Positions 1-11,951 are shown, numbered from the stretch's first letter. The stretch is 64,000 nucleotides of DNA from Caulobacter sp. (GCA_030683005.1 JAUXMY010000028.1:1-64000), one strand, 5' to 3'. The notes: generated by a model from the letters alone, not told the origin. Program-made: numbers and translations.

Positions 1-1
1 G

Positions 2-2113
2 GCGCCGCCCCGGGACGGCGCCCGCGGCGCTGGCCGACCCGTCGCCCCTGGGGCGCCGCCGGCCACCCCCGAAGTTCAGCGCGCCGCCCGCCAGGCGCCG
101 CGGCCCGGCACGGCCAATCTCGACCGCCGTCCGGAAGAAGAGGACGATCGTCGCGGCAAGCCCCCAGCGCCCGGCAAGGCCATCAGCCGTGGCAAGGGCG
201 CGCCTCAGCGCCGCGAAGGCCGCCTGACCATCCAGGCCCTGGCGGCCGGGGATGAAGGCGCGGTCGAGCGCATGCGCTCCCTGGCCTCGGTTCGCCGGGC
301 CCGTGAGCGTGAGCGTGAGAAGCGCAAGGGCGGCGGCCAGGAAGCGGCCCGCGTGGCCCGCGAGGTCGTCATTCCCGACGTGATCACAGTGGGCGAACTC
401 GCCAACCGCATGACCACTCGCGGTGTCGAGGTCATCAAGTTCCTGATGCGTCAGGGCGTGATGATGAAGATCAACGACGTCATCGATTCCGACACCGCCG
501 AGTTGGTGGCCACCGAATTTGGCCACACCGTCAAGCGGGTCTCGGAGTCCGACGTCGAGACCGGCTTCCTGTCCACCGACAATGACGACGCCGACGCGCC
601 CCTGCGCTCGCCTGTCGTGGCGGTGATGGGCCACGTCGACCACGGCAAGACCTCCCTGCTGGACGCCCTGCGTTCGGCCGACGTCGCCTCGGGCGAACAT
701 GGCGGCATCACCCAGCATATCGGCGCCTATCAGGTGCGGCTGGAGGACGGCCATCGGGTGACGTTCCTGGACACCCCTGGCCACGCCGCCTTCTCGGCCA
801 TGCGGGCCCGCGGCGCCAATGTCACCGATATCGTCATCCTGGTGGTGGCGGCCGACGACGGGGTCATGCCCCAGACGGTCGAGGCCATTCAGCACGCCAA
901 GGCGTCTGGCGCCCCGATCATCGTGGCCATCAACAAGATCGACAAGCCCGACGCCGATCCGACCCGGGTGATCAACGAGCTGCTGCAGCACGAGATCGTC
1001 GTCGAACGCCTGGGCGGCGAAACCCAGGTGGTCGAGGTCTCGGCCCTGGAAAAGCTCGGCCTGGACGACCTGCTCGAGGCCATCCTGGTGCAGGCCGAGG
1101 TCATGGACCTGCGAGCCGACCCCGACCGCACCGCCGAGGGCGTGGTCATCGAAGCCAAGCTCGATCGCGGGCGCGGCGCGGTGTCCACCGTTCTGGTCAA
1201 GCGCGGCAGCCTGAAGCGTGGCGACATCGTCGTGGCCGGCGCCAACTGGGGCCGGGTCCGCGCCCTGTTCAACGAACGCGACGAGCAGCTCGACGCCGCC
1301 GGTCCCTCGACTCCGGTCGAGGTCCTTGGTCTCGACGGCACGCCTGATCCAGGCGAGCCCCTGGCTGTGGTCGAGAACGAGGCCCGAGCTCGCGAGATCA
1401 CCGAGTATCGTCAGCGGGTGAAGCGCGAAAAGTCCGGTTCGCCGGTGGCGGGCGCCTCGCTCGCCGACATGATGGCCAAGCTCGCCGACAAGAAGGTCTC
1501 CGAGCTGCCGGTCATCGTGAAGGCCGACGTGCAGGGTTCAGCCGAAGCCATTGTCGGCTCGCTCGACAAGGTCTCCACCGACGAGGTGCGCGCGCGCATC
1601 ATCCTGTCGGGGGCCGGCGCGATCAGCGAAAGCGACGTCATGCTGGCCAAGGGGGCGGGTTCGCCGATCCTCGGCTTCAACGTCCGCGCCTCCAAGCAGG
1701 CCCGCGACCTCGCCGAGCGCGAAGGCGTGGAAATCCGCTACTATTCGATCATCTACGACCTGATCGACGACATCAAAGGCGTGCTCTCGGGCATGCTGAC
1801 CCCGATCCAGCGGGAAACCTTCCTGGGCAACGCCGAGGTCCTTCAGGCCTTCGACATCACCAAGGTCGGCCGCGTCGCCGGTTGCCGCGTCACCGAAGGG
1901 GTGGTCCGCAAGGGCGCCCGGGTGCGGATCATCCGTCAGGACGTGGTGGTGCTGGAGCTGGGCGTCCTGCAGACGCTCAAGCGTTTCAAGGACGAGGTCA
2001 ACGAAGTCCCCAACGGCCAGGAATGCGGCATGGCGTTCCAGGGCTTCCAGGACATCAAGGTCGGCGACACCATCGAGTGCTTCAACCTCGAAGAGGTCAA
2101 GCGCACCCTCTAG
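2..2113 (+). CDS. infB: Translation initiation factor IF-2 (5' truncated by window start)
   Basis: Ribosome-dependent GTPase that places initiator fMet-tRNA on the 30S subunit. The frame is open from base 2, so the gene begins upstream of the window; about 703 C-terminal residues are present. The first 90 or so codons are a Pro/Arg/Gly-rich linker typical of long IF-2 proteins. An IF2_N domain follows near bases 380-480. The G domain has GHVDHGKT (about base 630), DTPGHAAF (about 770) and NKID (about 930). The remaining IF-2 domains run to the TAG stop. A strong terminator follows at once, and rbfA is not next to it. Confidence 0.97.
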   Translation, partial: APPRDGARGAGRPVAPGAPPATPEVQRAARQAPRPGTANLDRRPEEEDDRRGKPPAPGKAISRGKGAPQRREGRLTIQALAAGDEGAVERMRSLASVRRAREREREKRKGGGQEAARVAREVVIPDVITVGELANRMTTRGVEVIKFLMRQGVMMKINDVIDSDTAELVATEFGHTVKRVSESDVETGFLSTDNDDADAPLRSPVVAVMGHVDHGKTSLLDALRSADVASGEHGGITQHIGAYQVRLEDGHRVTFLDTPGHAAFSAMRARGANVTDIVILVVAADDGVMPQTVEAIQHAKASGAPIIVAINKIDKPDADPTRVINELLQHEIVVERLGGETQVVEVSALEKLGLDDLLEAILVQAEVMDLRADPDRTAEGVVIEAKLDRGRGAVSTVLVKRGSLKRGDIVVAGANWGRVRALFNERDEQLDAAGPSTPVEVLGLDGTPDPGEPLAVVENEARAREITEYRQRVKREKSGSPVAGASLADMMAKLADKKVSELPVIVKADVQGSAEAIVGSLDKVSTDEVRARIILSGAGAISESDVMLAKGAGSPILGFNVRASKQARDLAEREGVEIRYYSIIYDLIDDIKGVLSGMLTPIQRETFLGNAEVLQAFDITKVGRVAGCRVTEGVVRKGARVRIIRQDVVVLELGVLQTLKRFKDEVNEVPNGQECGMAFQGFQDIKVGDTIECFNLEEVKRTL

Positions 2114-2138
2114 AAGGTGGCGACGCGACATCGAATTT

Positions 2139-2172
2139 GGGCCGGAACGCCAGACGTTCCGGCCCTTTTTCT
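2139..2172 (+). terminator. Rho-independent terminator after infB
   Basis: Perfect 11-bp stem GGGCCGGAACG / CGTTCCGGCCC with a 5-nt loop, followed by TTTTT and then CTT. It lies 26 bp after the infB stop and ends the infB transcript before the convergent nadE gene. Confidence 0.93.
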
Positions 2173-2180
2173 TGTGTCCA

Positions 2181-4235
<2,055 letters not shown>

Positions 4236-4499
4236 GCCGCTCCTCGACCTCTGAACCAACCCTGATTGCCATAGATGGGATCGCGGGGCGAGGTCGCCGA
4301 GGGTTCAGAGGGCGTTCGGACAAAGGGGAGCCGCTTCTCGGCGCGACACGGGTTCTGGCCCCGGGAGTCCGGGCCGCCGGCGAGGGTGCCCAAGATTGTG
4401 GCCGTGGTCCTCGTACTCGCCGACGATCGGCGCCATATGCTGCTGGGCGGGCGTTCGGCGAATAGTGTTTCGGGAAGGCCGCCAGGGAGACCAAGACCC

Positions 4500-5036
4500 T
4501 TGGATCAGACGAGCCTTTCCGCCGGTTCCGACGCCGCTGATCTTCACGACCTCGCCCTGCAGCGCTACGCCATGCGGCTGGGGTCGGACTATTTCATCCA
4601 TATGGCCGGCGCCCTGGGGGACCTGTTCGACGGCAACCTGCTGACCGGCCTCGTCTTCCTGACCATCGCCCAGGGGTCGGTCCAGCACCTGAACCGCCCC
4701 GCCCAGTTCAACGCCATGGCCGTCGACGGCGTCTTCCCCGACGAGCTCCGCCGCCCGGTCAGCGTGCTGGGGGTCTCGCAGTTTCTCGGCCTGCCCTATG
4801 AGACGGCGCGCCGCCACACCGGGCGGCTGGAAAAGATGGGGTTCTGCCAGAGGGCGGGCGGCAAGGGCATGGTCATCCCCGCCGAAATCCTGCGCGGGCC
4901 TGCGGTCCAGGCCCTGGTGCGGGCCAATTACGGCCATCTGCGCACCCTGCTGCAGGGTCTGCGCCGCGGCGGCGAGGCCCTGCTGCCGCCCCAGGACCCC
5001 CGCTGGACGCGTCCGGGCGATCTGGGGCCAATCTAG
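4500..5036 (+). CDS. Winged-helix DNA-binding protein, function unknown
   Basis: About 178 residues from a TTG at 4500, which has GGGAGA about 9 bp upstream. The frame extends upstream to 4275, but that part is low-complexity and probably untranslated. The N-terminal half is helical and partly hydrophobic. The C-terminal half (roughly residues 95-140) reads as a winged helix-turn-helix: a [20 protein letters not shown] recognition segment, then a [14 protein letters not shown] wing, as in the C-terminal domains of Crp- or MarR-like regulators. No ligand domain is recognised. Its stop overlaps the convergent chemoreceptor stop. Confidence 0.62.
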   Translation: MDQTSLSAGSDAADLHDLALQRYAMRLGSDYFIHMAGALGDLFDGNLLTGLVFLTIAQGSVQHLNRPAQFNAMAVDGVFPDELRRPVSVLGVSQFLGLPYETARRHTGRLEKMGFCQRAGGKGMVIPAEILRGPAVQALVRANYGHLRTLLQGLRRGGEALLPPQDPRWTRPGDLGPI

Positions 5037-6883
5037 AAACGGCCGCCCATGGCCGCGGCCGCCACCCGCTGACGCAGGGCCAGGGCTGGAGACGCCGCCT
5101 GAGCCGCGGCCGCCACCCGGAATTTGGCCACCAGCGCCAGCAGGTCGGACGTCTCGCCCTTGAGGGTCTGGGTCGCCGCGGTCGACTCTTCCACCATGGC
5201 CGCGTTCTGCTGCACCACCCGGTCCATCTGGTTCACCGCCACATTGACCTGGGCAAGCCCTGTGGCCTGCTCCTGGGCGCTGTGGGCGATGTCCGCCATG
5301 ACCGTATCTATCTCCTCGACCCGTTGCATGATGGCGTGAAGGGCGTGCCCGGTCTGTCCAACGAGCTCCACCCCCTGCGCCACTTGCTCGGTGGAGGCGC
5401 TGATGAGAGCTTTGATCTCCTTCGCCGCCTCAGCCGAGCGCTGGGCCAGAGCCCTGACTTCGGAGGCGACTACCGCAAAGCCGCGGCCGGCGTCGCCGGC
5501 GCGGGCGGCCTCAACCCCGGCGTTCAGGGCGAGCAGGTTGGTCTGGAAGGCGATCTCGTCGATCACCCCGATAATCTGGCCGATCTGGGTGGAGGACTGC
5601 TCGATCTGGCCCATGGCCGAGACCGCCCGTCCCACCACGGCGCCAGACTCCTGAGACTCCCGCTTGGCGTCGGCGATGGCGGAGTTCGCCCGACGCGCGC
5701 CCTCGGCGGTCTGGCGCACCGTCGCGGTGATCTGATCCAGCGCGGCTGCCGTCTCCTCCAGCCCCGCCGCCTGTTGTTCGGTGCGACGGGAGAGATCATC
5801 AGAGGCCTGGGCGATCTCGTCCACGCCTCCGCCAATGCCACGGGCGGCGGTGGCCACGGCGCTGATGGCCCTGCTCAGGGTGGTCACCGAGGCGTTGAAG
5901 TCGTCCCGCAGACGATCATATTCCGCGGCGAACGGGCTGTTGATATGTACAGCAAGGTCTCCGGCGGCAAGGCGCTTCAGCCCTGCTCCAAGGGCCTCGA
6001 CCACCTCTGCCAGCCGGGCGGCCGCTTCAGCGCGTTCGGCCTCACTGCGCTGCAGGTCGGCCAGGCGCGCGGTCTCGGCGGCGGCGGCTGCGCCCTCCAG
6101 GCGGAGCCGCTCGATGGCGTTGGACTTGAATTGACCCACAGCCTGCGCCATCGCCCCGATCTCGTCGGCCCGATTGTGGCCCGGGGTCTCGACCTCATGA
6201 TCGCCTTCAGCAAGTCGCCGCATAGCGTGAACAATGCCGCCTAGGGGCCGCGCAACGCCAAAAATCGTGATGTACAGCGACATGATCAGCCCCATCACGC
6301 CGCCGAGACCGGCCAGGACGATGAGCATCAGATAGCGGTTTGAGGCGTCATGCGCGGCGCGGCCCTCCTCGAGCGACGCCTTGATCTGCAGGGAGGTCAG
6401 GTCGCTGATGGCGCCGCTCACCCGGTCGATAGGGACATAGAGGCTGTTGGCGGTAAACGCTTCAAGGGCCGCCTGATCGCGGCGCGTCATGATCACCTCC
6501 AGGGCGTCGAGGACCGCATGAGCGTCGCTCATCGCCGCCTCGGCCCTGTCCTTCAGGACGACCTCGTCGGCCGTCATGGTCGTGGCGCTGTACGCCGCCC
6601 ACTCCTGTTTGATTGTCGCGCGGGCCTCGACGACGCCCTGCGCGCCCTCTTCCCAGCTGAGCTGTCCGGTCTGCACCTTCCAGCCGGCGTCGACCACGGC
6701 GACAGCGAAGGCGTCGGCCACCGCCTTCAGCTGCGCCATGGGCACGACCCGATCGGCGATCACCCGGTCGATGCGGGCCTCACCGCTCCGCAGGCCGATG
6801 AAGGCGACGACCCCCATGATGACAAGGCCGATAGCCAGGATGGAGATGACCGCCAGGAGCTTGGCGCGGACCGAACGGAGCAT
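5033..6883 (-). CDS. Methyl-accepting chemotaxis protein
   Basis: Membrane chemoreceptor that signals to a CheA/CheW array. About 616 residues from the ATG at 6883; alternative starts lie 15-26 codons upstream and no Shine-Dalgarno is strong. A first membrane helix (about residues 10-33) is followed by a helical periplasmic sensor resembling a four-helix bundle, a second membrane helix (about 190-210), a HAMP domain, and a long coiled-coil signalling domain with the conserved hairpin tip ([20 protein letters not shown] hallmark with Gly in place of the usual Ala in LNA-A-VEAARAG). No C-terminal CheR-binding pentapeptide is evident. No chemotaxis genes flank it. Confidence 0.92.
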   Translation of the reverse strand: MLRSVRAKLLAVISILAIGLVIMGVVAFIGLRSGEARIDRVIADRVVPMAQLKAVADAFAVAVVDAGWKVQTGQLSWEEGAQGVVEARATIKQEWAAYSATTMTADEVVLKDRAEAAMSDAHAVLDALEVIMTRRDQAALEAFTANSLYVPIDRVSGAISDLTSLQIKASLEEGRAAHDASNRYLMLIVLAGLGGVMGLIMSLYITIFGVARPLGGIVHAMRRLAEGDHEVETPGHNRADEIGAMAQAVGQFKSNAIERLRLEGAAAAAETARLADLQRSEAERAEAAARLAEVVEALGAGLKRLAAGDLAVHINSPFAAEYDRLRDDFNASVTTLSRAISAVATAARGIGGGVDEIAQASDDLSRRTEQQAAGLEETAAALDQITATVRQTAEGARRANSAIADAKRESQESGAVVGRAVSAMGQIEQSSTQIGQIIGVIDEIAFQTNLLALNAGVEAARAGDAGRGFAVVASEVRALAQRSAEAAKEIKALISASTEQVAQGVELVGQTGHALHAIMQRVEEIDTVMADIAHSAQEQATGLAQVNVAVNQMDRVVQQNAAMVEESTAATQTLKGETSDLLALVAKFRVAAAAQAASPALALRQRVAAAAMGGRF

Positions 6884-7053
6884 GCGACGATGTGTCCCAA
6901 ATTTGAGACCCGCATGACGCGCCGAAGCCATTAACGAGGGATGAGATTCACCCCACCTCAACCGCCCTTCGCCGAACCTCGTTACTCGGTTTGAGTATTG
7001 ATGATGTCGGAATGCAACCCAGCCGCGCTCGCCGACGGGTTTGCAAGAAGAGG

Positions 7054-7100
7054 GTGGTGCCGCCTAGGTGACTCGAACACCTGACCTACGCATTACGAAT
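7054..7100 (-). repeat. Attachment-site repeat, displaced tRNA-Thr 3' fragment
   Basis: 47 bases identical to 22793-22839, the 3' part of the intact tRNA-Thr(CGT), from one base beyond CCA through the T arm, variable loop and anticodon stem to the anticodon. Past base 7100 the match stops and no D arm or 5' acceptor strand follows, so it is not a functional tRNA. It marks the distal end of the element that inserted at the tRNA 3' end. Confidence 0.93.
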
Positions 7101-7231
7101 TTGGTTCTCGGCTCTACGGAGAGATACGGGGGCGGGCGGGTGAGCATCAGATAGCGTTTTAGTTCAATGTGATAGCCCCTACCCAAGTGCGGTGGACTAC
7201 GGGGCGGGGCGGTCGGGTTCGGCTCGCGTTG

Positions 7232-7248
7232 CTTCCACCTTGCTTCCA
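7232..7248 (+). repeat. Possible integrase arm-type site near the distal end
   Basis: CTTCCACCTTGCTTCCA matches 16 of 17 bases of CTTCCGCCTTGCTTCCA at 22709-22725, near the other island end and in the same orientation. The 11-bp core CCTTGCTTCCA is identical. Its position between the attachment repeat and the integrase gene suggests an arm-binding site, but this is inference. Confidence 0.4.
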
Positions 7249-7296
7249 TGCGTCCACTCGCCATAAACAGCGCAAGTATCGCATTGGGGTAGTAGC

Positions 7297-8505
7297 GTGC
7301 CGCGTAGATCGACCGTCCGTCTGACGAAGAGCGTAATCAACCAAGCCAGGCCTGGCAGCTTCGTCTGGGATGCGGAACTCCCTGGCTTCGGGCTCCGGGT
7401 CACCAAGGCCGGGACGAAGAGCTTTGTGGTCCAGTTCCGGACGCTCACAGGCGCTCAAGGGAGAATGGTTGTCGGGGGCTATCCGGCGCTTACGGCCGAT
7501 GAGGCCCGCGACCTAGCTCGCGATCAATTGGCCCTCGTTGCGCGCGGGAAGAACCCCAGCGTAGAGCGCAAGGCCGCGCGCGCTGCGCCAACCCTATCGG
7601 ACCTGGCGACCTATTACCTTGAGGATTACGCCGTCACAGCTGGCCTGCGTCCGCGCACCGTCCATGACGCGCGCTATGTGCTCGACAAGTTTGCGCTGCC
7701 GAAGCTTGGCTCGCGAAAGGTCGCCGAGGTCGGCGCAGTCGATATCCGGCGGCTGCACGGAGATGCCCGCGTGGCCGCAGGCGTCTATCAAGCCAACCGG
7801 CTCCTGGCGACGCTGAGCAAGATGTTCAACTTGGCAGTGGAGCAGGAGCACCGCACTGCAAACCCCTGCAAAGGAATCAAGAAGTTCCACGAAGACCAGC
7901 GGTGGCGCAACTTTTCGGACGAAGAGGTAACTCGCATCCTCGCCGCGTGCGACCGCTACCCATATCAAAGCCCAGCGAACGCGGTGCGCCTGTTGCTCTT
8001 CACCGGAGCTCGCCTTCAAGAGGTGCTGAAGGCCGACTGGGAGCAGTTTGATCTGGAGGCGGGAGTCTGGGAGAAGCCGTCGGCCCATACGAAACAGAAG
8101 AGGGTCCACCGGGTCGAGTTAGACGGGCCCGCACTAAATCTGGTGCGAGAGATGCGTCTCCTTGATCCCACGGGTCGCTACCTGTTTCCAGGTGAGGATG
8201 CGAAGCCCGACCCGAAGTCTCCCACTGCTGATCTCCGTCGTCCGAGGAGCGACCTGAAGCGGCTCTGGGAGTGGATAAAAAGGGAAGCGAACCTCAAGGA
8301 TGCGCGACGGCATGACCTGCGGCGAACCACAGCCAGCTTCATGCTCGACGAGGGCGTGTCGTTAGCCACCATCGGGAAGGCCCTTGGGCAAACTCAGACT
8401 TCGACCACAGCCCGGTATGCGCAACTGCGTCAAACTAAGCAGCGAGACGCGCTTCGCAGGGCCGGGGAGCGGATGGACGCGCTGCGTAGCAAACCGAAGT
8501 CCTAG
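7297..8505 (+). CDS. Tyrosine integrase of the island
   Basis: Site-specific recombinase that would insert and excise the island at tRNA-Thr. 402 residues from a GTG start. The N-terminal arm-binding domain (DUF4102 type, about residues 5-90) is followed by a SAM-like core-binding domain (about 100-190) and a catalytic domain with Arg in FTGARLQEV, the HDLRRTTASF box and the nucleophile Tyr in TARYAQ near the C-terminus. It lies 200 bp inside the distal attachment repeat and reads into the island. All catalytic positions I can identify are intact, so it is probably functional. Confidence 0.95.
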   Translation: MPRRSTVRLTKSVINQARPGSFVWDAELPGFGLRVTKAGTKSFVVQFRTLTGAQGRMVVGGYPALTADEARDLARDQLALVARGKNPSVERKAARAAPTLSDLATYYLEDYAVTAGLRPRTVHDARYVLDKFALPKLGSRKVAEVGAVDIRRLHGDARVAAGVYQANRLLATLSKMFNLAVEQEHRTANPCKGIKKFHEDQRWRNFSDEEVTRILAACDRYPYQSPANAVRLLLFTGARLQEVLKADWEQFDLEAGVWEKPSAHTKQKRVHRVELDGPALNLVREMRLLDPTGRYLFPGEDAKPDPKSPTADLRRPRSDLKRLWEWIKREANLKDARRHDLRRTTASFMLDEGVSLATIGKALGQTQTSTTARYAQLRQTKQRDALRRAGERMDALRSKPKS

Positions 8506-8589
8506 GGTTGCCTCCCACCTAGGACCCCCATCCAGTCAATCGGCGATACCGTAGGAAGCAGGGTCCCTTATAGGCCTTGGGGGGATTTC

Positions 8590-8620
8590 CATATCGGACG
8601 CATATCGGACGCATATCGTC
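8590..8620 (+). repeat. Iteron-like 11-bp tandem repeat
   Basis: CATATCGGACG occurs twice exactly, followed by CATATCGTC. The 11-bp period places the copies on one face of the helix, as in binding sites for a Rep, excisionase or integrase protein. Confidence 0.6.
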
Positions 8621-8824
8621 TAAGATCAGCGGTGAAAAAAGTAGCAGCGCGCACTAATCCAGGCCTTACGAGATCGGCGGTAAGCGCCTGACCTATCGCC
8701 GGACCGACGAAGCCGCGCACGCTTAAGCAGAAGGCGCGAAAGCTCCAAGCGAAGCGCCGCCGATCCACCAGAACGGACGGTGAACACTGAGGCTTGAGTC
8801 TCGCTTAGAATCCCTCAAGGGTTT

Positions 8825-8852
8825 GGGGTGCAGGTCTGACCACCTGCACCCC
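8825..8852 (+). other. Perfect 11-bp stem hairpin
   Basis: GGGGTGCAGGT, six-base loop CTGACC, then ACCTGCACCCC. There is no T tract on either side, so an intrinsic terminator is unlikely. Candidate nicking or origin hairpin, or a structured RNA. Confidence 0.6.
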
Positions 8853-8950
8853 TGAAACCGCTAGGTGGCGCGGCCTCACTTGGACTTTCATAGAGCCAGA
8901 CTCGGTAATCCCGGTCAACGCCATCTAGCTCCCTCAACGGAGCGCCTTCG

Positions 8951-9226
8951 ATGGCAAACCTCTTCATCGCCTACGACCTGATGGCCCCCGGCCAGAACTA
9001 CGACGCGGTTCGCGACCGCATCAAAGCGCTTGGGCAGTGGCACCAGTTTCAGTTTTCACTTTTCTACGTTCACACCGACATGAGCCCAGGCGAGGCCTTT
9101 CAGTTCGTGTCCGTTGCGCTCGACGCCAACGACCGGCTGGCCGTAATCGACGCAAGCGGCGGGGTGGTTACCACCTGGGATCGCCCGCCCATCGACGCGA
9201 TAAACGCCATCTGGACCCAAGGTTAG
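8951..9226 (+). CDS. Solo Cas2/SinR-like small protein
   Basis: 91 residues with GGAG upstream of the ATG. It begins with a hydrophobic beta strand LFIAYDLMAPGQNYDAV and a helix DRIKALGQWH, the opening of the ferredoxin-like fold shared by Cas2, VapD and the so-called SinR family. The YDL with its early Asp sits where Cas2 has a metal-binding Asp. There is no cas1 or repeat array in the window, so a role in CRISPR adaptation is unlikely. Solo members of this fold can be toxin-like RNases or have unknown roles. Next gene is a recombinase. Confidence 0.65.
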   Translation: MANLFIAYDLMAPGQNYDAVRDRIKALGQWHQFQFSLFYVHTDMSPGEAFQFVSVALDANDRLAVIDASGGVVTTWDRPPIDAINAIWTQG

Positions 9227-9542
9227 AGAGAGCTGGTCGGCAGCCGCCTTGATTGGTTTCAATACTACTGCGCGAGCTTCGGCCCGCGCCCCTTTCCAGA
9301 GCCCGCCGGACGCCCCCGCTCTCGCCCCGGCTGGGGCATTGGGTGCAAAGCGGTCGCTGCCGAGGTGTAAGGCACGAGAAGGCTACACTTGGTATCCGGA
9401 GCGCGCCCGGTTGCCTGAGCTTCGTCTGTTTGCCCTTCGCTGCGGTGGCTTACCCCCTCAGATCGCCGCCCAGACCACCCTTGGCCCCGCAAATCCCGCG
9501 CTGTAACATCTGGTTCAACGTTCGTTGCGACAGGTGCCAAAC
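9227..9542. other. 316-bp gap without a recognisable gene
   Basis: Between the Cas2-like gene and the serine recombinase. Short open frames exist on both strands, but none has a good start or recognisable protein. I see no repeat or clear terminator. It may carry the recombinase promoter. Confidence 0.4.
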
Positions 9543-10217
9543 ATGACCAAGCGGTTTGTGGCCTACTACCGGGTGTCGACCAAGCGACAGGGAGACTCTG
9601 GGCTGGGACTTGAGGCTCAGCAGGATGCCGTTCGGCGCTTCATCGCTGGGGCCGAGCTGGTCGCAGAGCACCAGGAGGTGGAGAGTGGAAGCAAGGCTGA
9701 TCGGCCAGCGCTAGAGGCCGCCCTGAGGGACTGCCGTATTCATCACGGGACCCTGGTGATCGCCAAGCTCGACCGCTTGGCCAGGTCGGTGGCGTTCATC
9801 TCCCGGCTCCAGGAAGCCGGCGTGGACTTCGTCGCCGTCGATCTCCCGCACGCCAACACCTTCACCGTTCAGATCATGGCGGCAGTCGCAGAACATGAGC
9901 GACGGTTGATTGCCGAGAGGACGCGCGCAGCCCTCCGGGCGGCGAAAGCTCGCGGAGTCAGGCTCGGCGGTCGCAGGGACGGGCATCGCATCGAGGATCA
10001 TGCGGAACGAGGTCGTCAACGATCTGCGGAAGTGAGGACCGCCAAGGCTGACGCATTGGCGTCGGATCGCTTGGAGATCGTGCGGGCTATCCAAGGGCGC
10101 GGCATCACTACGTTGCGGGGCATTGCGCAGGAGCTGAACTCAAGGTTTATCCCGGCTCCCCGGGGTGGGCTTTGGTCCGCAGGACAGATCAAGCGGATTA
10201 TCGCAAGAGCGGGTTAG
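9543..10217 (+). CDS. Serine recombinase (resolvase/invertase family)
   Basis: 224 residues. The N-terminal catalytic domain starts FVAYYRVSTKRQ, with the nucleophile Ser in RVST, and continues with LVIAKLDRLARSV and AEHERRLIAERTRAAL, all hallmarks of the family. The C-terminal part (about 150-220) has a recombinase-type helix-turn-helix ending GLWSAGQIKRII. It belongs with small resolvase/invertase enzymes rather than large serine integrases, so it more likely resolves multimers or inverts DNA than integrates the island, which has its own tyrosine integrase. Confidence 0.92.
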   Translation: MTKRFVAYYRVSTKRQGDSGLGLEAQQDAVRRFIAGAELVAEHQEVESGSKADRPALEAALRDCRIHHGTLVIAKLDRLARSVAFISRLQEAGVDFVAVDLPHANTFTVQIMAAVAEHERRLIAERTRAALRAAKARGVRLGGRRDGHRIEDHAERGRQRSAEVRTAKADALASDRLEIVRAIQGRGITTLRGIAQELNSRFIPAPRGGLWSAGQIKRIIARAG

Positions 10218-10234
10218 CGATCAGTGGGGTGAGT

Positions 10235-10459
10235 ATGCGTATCGACCGGGAAGCGGTGAAGGGGTGGGTGGCAGACTGGAAATTCGGGATGACAGCGGCA
10301 TTCGTTGTCTTTCTAGGCGCTGGCATTTCGATGATGATCGGGATGGCTATCGCTATGGCGGTAGGCCTTCAGAACATGGAAGAGGTTAGGTTCTGGGGAA
10401 TAGCGTTCGCGGTGTTCTGGGCCCCTCCCGCCATTGCCAAGGGGCTGCGACGTGACTAG
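10235..10459 (+). CDS. Small membrane protein
   Basis: 74 residues with start ATG behind GGGGTGAG. There are two hydrophobic segments: about residues 14-40 (FGMTAAFVVFLGAGISMMIG and on) and about 50-66. No family is recognised. It starts 18 bp after the recombinase stop and overlaps the GTG start of the Rep-like gene by 8 bp, so the three probably form one operon. Confidence 0.55.
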   Translation: MRIDREAVKGWVADWKFGMTAAFVVFLGAGISMMIGMAIAMAVGLQNMEEVRFWGIAFAVFWAPPAIAKGLRRD

Positions 10460-11525
10460 GCGGGCCAGCCCCAGGACCCGCCGAGCGCTGCTGAAGGCTA
10501 CGAAGAAGCCCCTCCGCCCCCTGGATCGGGACCTGGCAAACGAGCGCGAACTCTCCGCTCAGGTCTCGGAAAACGAGGCTCGCGTCAAAGCGAAGCTCGC
10601 CGCCCTTTCGGCAAAAAACACGTATGACCCTCTACGCCGAGACTTGATAGCCGACCGCGATATTTTCGAAGAAATTCAATTGTCCCTTCGTAAGGGGCAC
10701 GCTGTTCGTCTCACGTCGAAGAGCCCAGGTGTAGTTATAGGTGAGATAGACACCCTCAGAACGACCCAGACGAGCCACCGGATACAGAAGGAAGAGCAGG
10801 CCCGGATCAAGGCGGGGCACCCCATCGGCATCATCCGTAGGCGCTTGCCCGTTCTCCTCGCAGACTGGGCCGCCATAAAGAAGGTTGATAGCGCACGTCG
10901 ACGGCGTGGTGAGATTGAGAAGGTCATCTGGGTTCCGCACTGGGATCGCACAGGACACATGTTGAAGGGCCTGGCCTGGTCGATGTCTGTCTGGGAGGCC
11001 GGTGGCTCCGTGTTGACAGTGAACATCGCCGACAGCGTGATCGAGGCGGCAGAGCGAGATCGCCGAGGGTTTGCGTCTCACATGCGCGAGCGCCTTCAGC
11101 GCGAGCTACGCGCCACGTCCCAAAGGATTGGCTGCAACACCCCGGAGTTCTTCTTCGTTGTTGAAGCCAGCGAACTTGGCACTCCGCACCTACACGGCGG
11201 CATCACTCTTCCTCCGGATGGGGTGAGCAGAAGTGCGATCCGTATGGCCCTATTCGAGGCGGCCTACGGAAAGGGCGCCAGTCTCAAGAGAACGGGTCGG
11301 GAGATCGACCTCCAGGATTTCCGGACACCTGCGAAATGGGCGAACTATGCCGCGAAATGGTGGCGAGGGTCGGCTGACAGATTGGATGGTCGTGTGTTCG
11401 CCGCGACCTCCGGCGTTCGAGCCATCGGGAAGGCCTGGTATGAGCGCATGCGCCGGACCGAGGCGCTGATCGGCGGTCATGAGCCTGAGGATGATGATCC
11501 GCTAGGACTATACGGCCCGAGTTGA
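10452..11525 (+). CDS. HUH-type rolling-circle Rep-like protein
   Basis: About 357 residues from a GTG that overlaps the previous stop; an in-frame start also exists at 10434. The basic N-terminal half is unrecognised. The C-terminal half shows FFFVVEASELGTPHLHGGI, a His-x-His motif in the setting typical of motif II of HUH replication initiators, and then WANYAAKWW, a Tyr-x-x-Lys matching motif III with one catalytic Tyr. By motifs it would nick DNA to start rolling-circle replication or transfer, as in inoviruses, plasmids and some integrative elements. Whole-protein family is not recognised, so this is motif-based inference. Confidence 0.6.
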   Translation: MTRRASPRTRRALLKATKKPLRPLDRDLANERELSAQVSENEARVKAKLAALSAKNTYDPLRRDLIADRDIFEEIQLSLRKGHAVRLTSKSPGVVIGEIDTLRTTQTSHRIQKEEQARIKAGHPIGIIRRRLPVLLADWAAIKKVDSARRRRGEIEKVIWVPHWDRTGHMLKGLAWSMSVWEAGGSVLTVNIADSVIEAAERDRRGFASHMRERLQRELRATSQRIGCNTPEFFFVVEASELGTPHLHGGITLPPDGVSRSAIRMALFEAAYGKGASLKRTGREIDLQDFRTPAKWANYAAKWWRGSADRLDGRVFAATSGVRAIGKAWYERMRRTEALIGGHEPEDDDPLGLYGPS

Positions 11526-11623
11526 TCCTAATTGCTCCTTGCTGACTCCCAGGCTGCCTCTGAGGCGGTCTCTCGCCCCTTCCGCTAGTGGGGTAGTGGA
11601 CCGTCGCGGCGGCGTTTGGCGAG

Positions 11624-11896
11624 CTAGAATTCAAGGGGATCAGGGACCGCTTCAGCGATCTCGGTGACGAGCGCGCCTGGATCAACGCCAAGCCCTCTTG
11701 CCAGGGCGATCAGCTCGATCAGGTCGATGCGTCGCTCCCGGTTCTCGACCTTGGACACGAACGAGCGGGGCTTACCTAGCCGCTCTGCCAGCTCCCGTTG
11801 CGAAAGACCCATACGCTTTCGGACCGCCACGAGCTGACGGATCGCCGCCTCGTAAGACGCAGAAGTGACCCAGGGTCGCGCCTTTCCACCAGCCAT
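11624..11896 (-). CDS. XRE-family helix-turn-helix regulator
   Basis: About 90 residues. Classic lambda-repressor-like HTH: MGLSQRELAERLGKPRSFVS, then KVENRERRIDLIELIALARGLG. It is divergent from the membrane-anchored gene at 11952 with only 55 bp between starts, so it may control that gene and itself. The frame extends to a TTG at 11926, but the ATG at 11896 is the more usual choice. C-terminus ends EAVPDPLEF. Confidence 0.88.
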   Translation of the reverse strand: MAGGKARPWVTSASYEAAIRQLVAVRKRMGLSQRELAERLGKPRSFVSKVENRERRIDLIELIALARGLGVDPGALVTEIAEAVPDPLEF

Positions 11897-11951
11897 CCCC
11901 CTTGGTAAGAGCGCAGCGGTTTGCACCCATCATGGGTGCGCCGGAGGTGCG

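Larger units (their letters stand above)
8506..8950. other. 445-bp non-coding gap with iteron-like repeats and a strong hairpin
   Basis: No convincing gene. It holds three tandem copies of an 11-bp unit CATATCGGACG at 8590-8620 (third copy imperfect) and a perfect hairpin at 8825-8852. A short purine-rich stretch around 8660-8770 has no good start and is broken by stops. Direct repeats beside a hairpin are seen in replication origins or recombination control regions. Confidence 0.6.

Noticed and set aside
7054-7129. Possible second tRNA-Thr
   Set aside because: The match ends at the anticodon; no D arm or 5' acceptor strand follows. It is an attachment-site remnant.
8568-8768. 66-codon minus-strand frame in the gap after the integrase
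   Set aside because: No recognisable protein, overlaps the tandem repeats, no good ribosome binding site.
8951-9226. Evidence for a CRISPR-Cas system
   Set aside because: No cas1, effector genes or repeat-spacer array in the window.
9249-9506. Short frames between the Cas2-like gene and the recombinase
   Set aside because: Overlapping frames on both strands, low-complexity composition, no family.
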